Shown here: one piece after another, positions 5,274 through 5,324 of the stretch | Position numbering within the stretch: position 1 is the first letter of the stretch | How the letters are laid out: each line of letters starts with the position of its first letter | Assembly: GCA_964353405.1 (NCBI GenBank) | Contig: CAYGWJ010000411.1 | Location: forward strand, 1-5,324 | DNA length: 5,324 bases | Direction of reading: 5' to 3' | Source of the DNA: JBGLNJ01 sp964353405 | GTDB lineage: Bacteria > Chloroflexota > Anaerolineae > Fen-1058 | The notes under the pieces: model-generated | The model's input: only the letters and a program-made list of their open reading frames with translations | Database searches by the model: none | Told to the model about the DNA's origin: nothing | Translations under genes and position numbers: made by a program

Positions 5274-5324
5274 TGAATCGAGACACCCCGTGAAGCTCAT
5301 CATCCAAATCCCGTGTTTTAACGA
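5274..5324 (+). repeat. direct repeat, copy 2: glycosyltransferase start region
   Basis: Partner of the repeat at 4705-4759; 30 of 35 coding bases are identical, and the GAATCGAGA stretch upstream of the start is kept. The repeat continues to the window edge, so its true length is unknown. Confidence 0.7.
5290..5324 (+). CDS. family-2 glycosyltransferase, 5' end only (runs off the window)
   Basis: GTG at 5290 opens MKLIIQIPCFN and then the first two bases of a Glu codon, the same start as the stub at 4725. Over 35 bases the copies differ at 5: the start codon (ATG/GTG) and four synonymous third positions (CAG/CAA, ATT/ATC, CCT/CCG, TGC/TGT). GT2 enzymes move a sugar from a nucleotide or lipid-linked donor; this N-terminal strand is followed in relatives by the DxD metal site, which is beyond the window. 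The start is chosen for conservation with copy 1 and the GAATCGAGA stretch at 5275-5283; no strong Shine-Dalgarno is seen. Whether it is intact cannot be known from here. Confidence 0.7.
   Translation, partial: MKLIIQIPCFN

Noticed and set aside
1..5324. CRISPR array, insertion sequence or transposase
   Set aside because: No regularly spaced repeats, transposase motifs or terminal inverted repeats with target duplications were seen.

Overview
The window (GC-rich, dense short-spaced genes, sigma70-type promoters with TTGTTATAATC-like -10 boxes, a family-2 glycosyltransferase start of the type MKLIIQIPCFNEE, and a pyrrolysine-free MttB-family methyltransferase) looks like a bacterial chromosome, most likely from the Chloroflexota (Anaerolineae-like). 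That assignment rests on gene style only and is moderate to low in confidence.

Layout, read along the minus strand from right to left: an MttB-family (trimethylamine/glycine-betaine type) corrinoid methyltransferase at 4539-3130 has its own near-consensus promoter and a strong Shine-Dalgarno site. After a 28-base gap comes a second strong minus-strand promoter (3101-3073) and a roughly 300-base leader full of inverted repeats, followed by tldD (2756-1365) and tldE (1363-82). These two genes form a tightly coupled operon, with 1 base between the tldD stop and the tldE start, and encode the two subunits of a TldD/TldE metalloprotease. TldD carries the zinc site HEAFGH plus a C-terminal Cys; TldE lacks it, as expected. 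The tldE 5' end is frameshifted: the well-placed ATG and Shine-Dalgarno lie in a different frame from the rest of the protein. A third minus-strand promoter at 76-49 fires out of the left edge.

On the plus strand, right of a divergent promoter region (4604-4672), is a wrecked locus. The first ~17 codons of a family-2 glycosyltransferase (4725) are joined out of frame to the C-terminal tail of an unrelated membrane protein (about 4775-5148), which itself carries a frameshift. A second promoter (5173-5201) and a second start of the same glycosyltransferase (GTG at 5290) follow and run off the window. The two heads differ at 5 of 35 bases, with no amino-acid change.

Most interesting points: (1) the tldDE leader has a switch-like arrangement of mutually exclusive hairpins, including a 10-base exact repeat of one terminator arm, resembling an attenuator or riboswitch; (2) the tldE start frameshift; (3) the glycosyltransferase/membrane-protein chimera, which records a recombination or deletion between paralogous cell-surface glycan loci.
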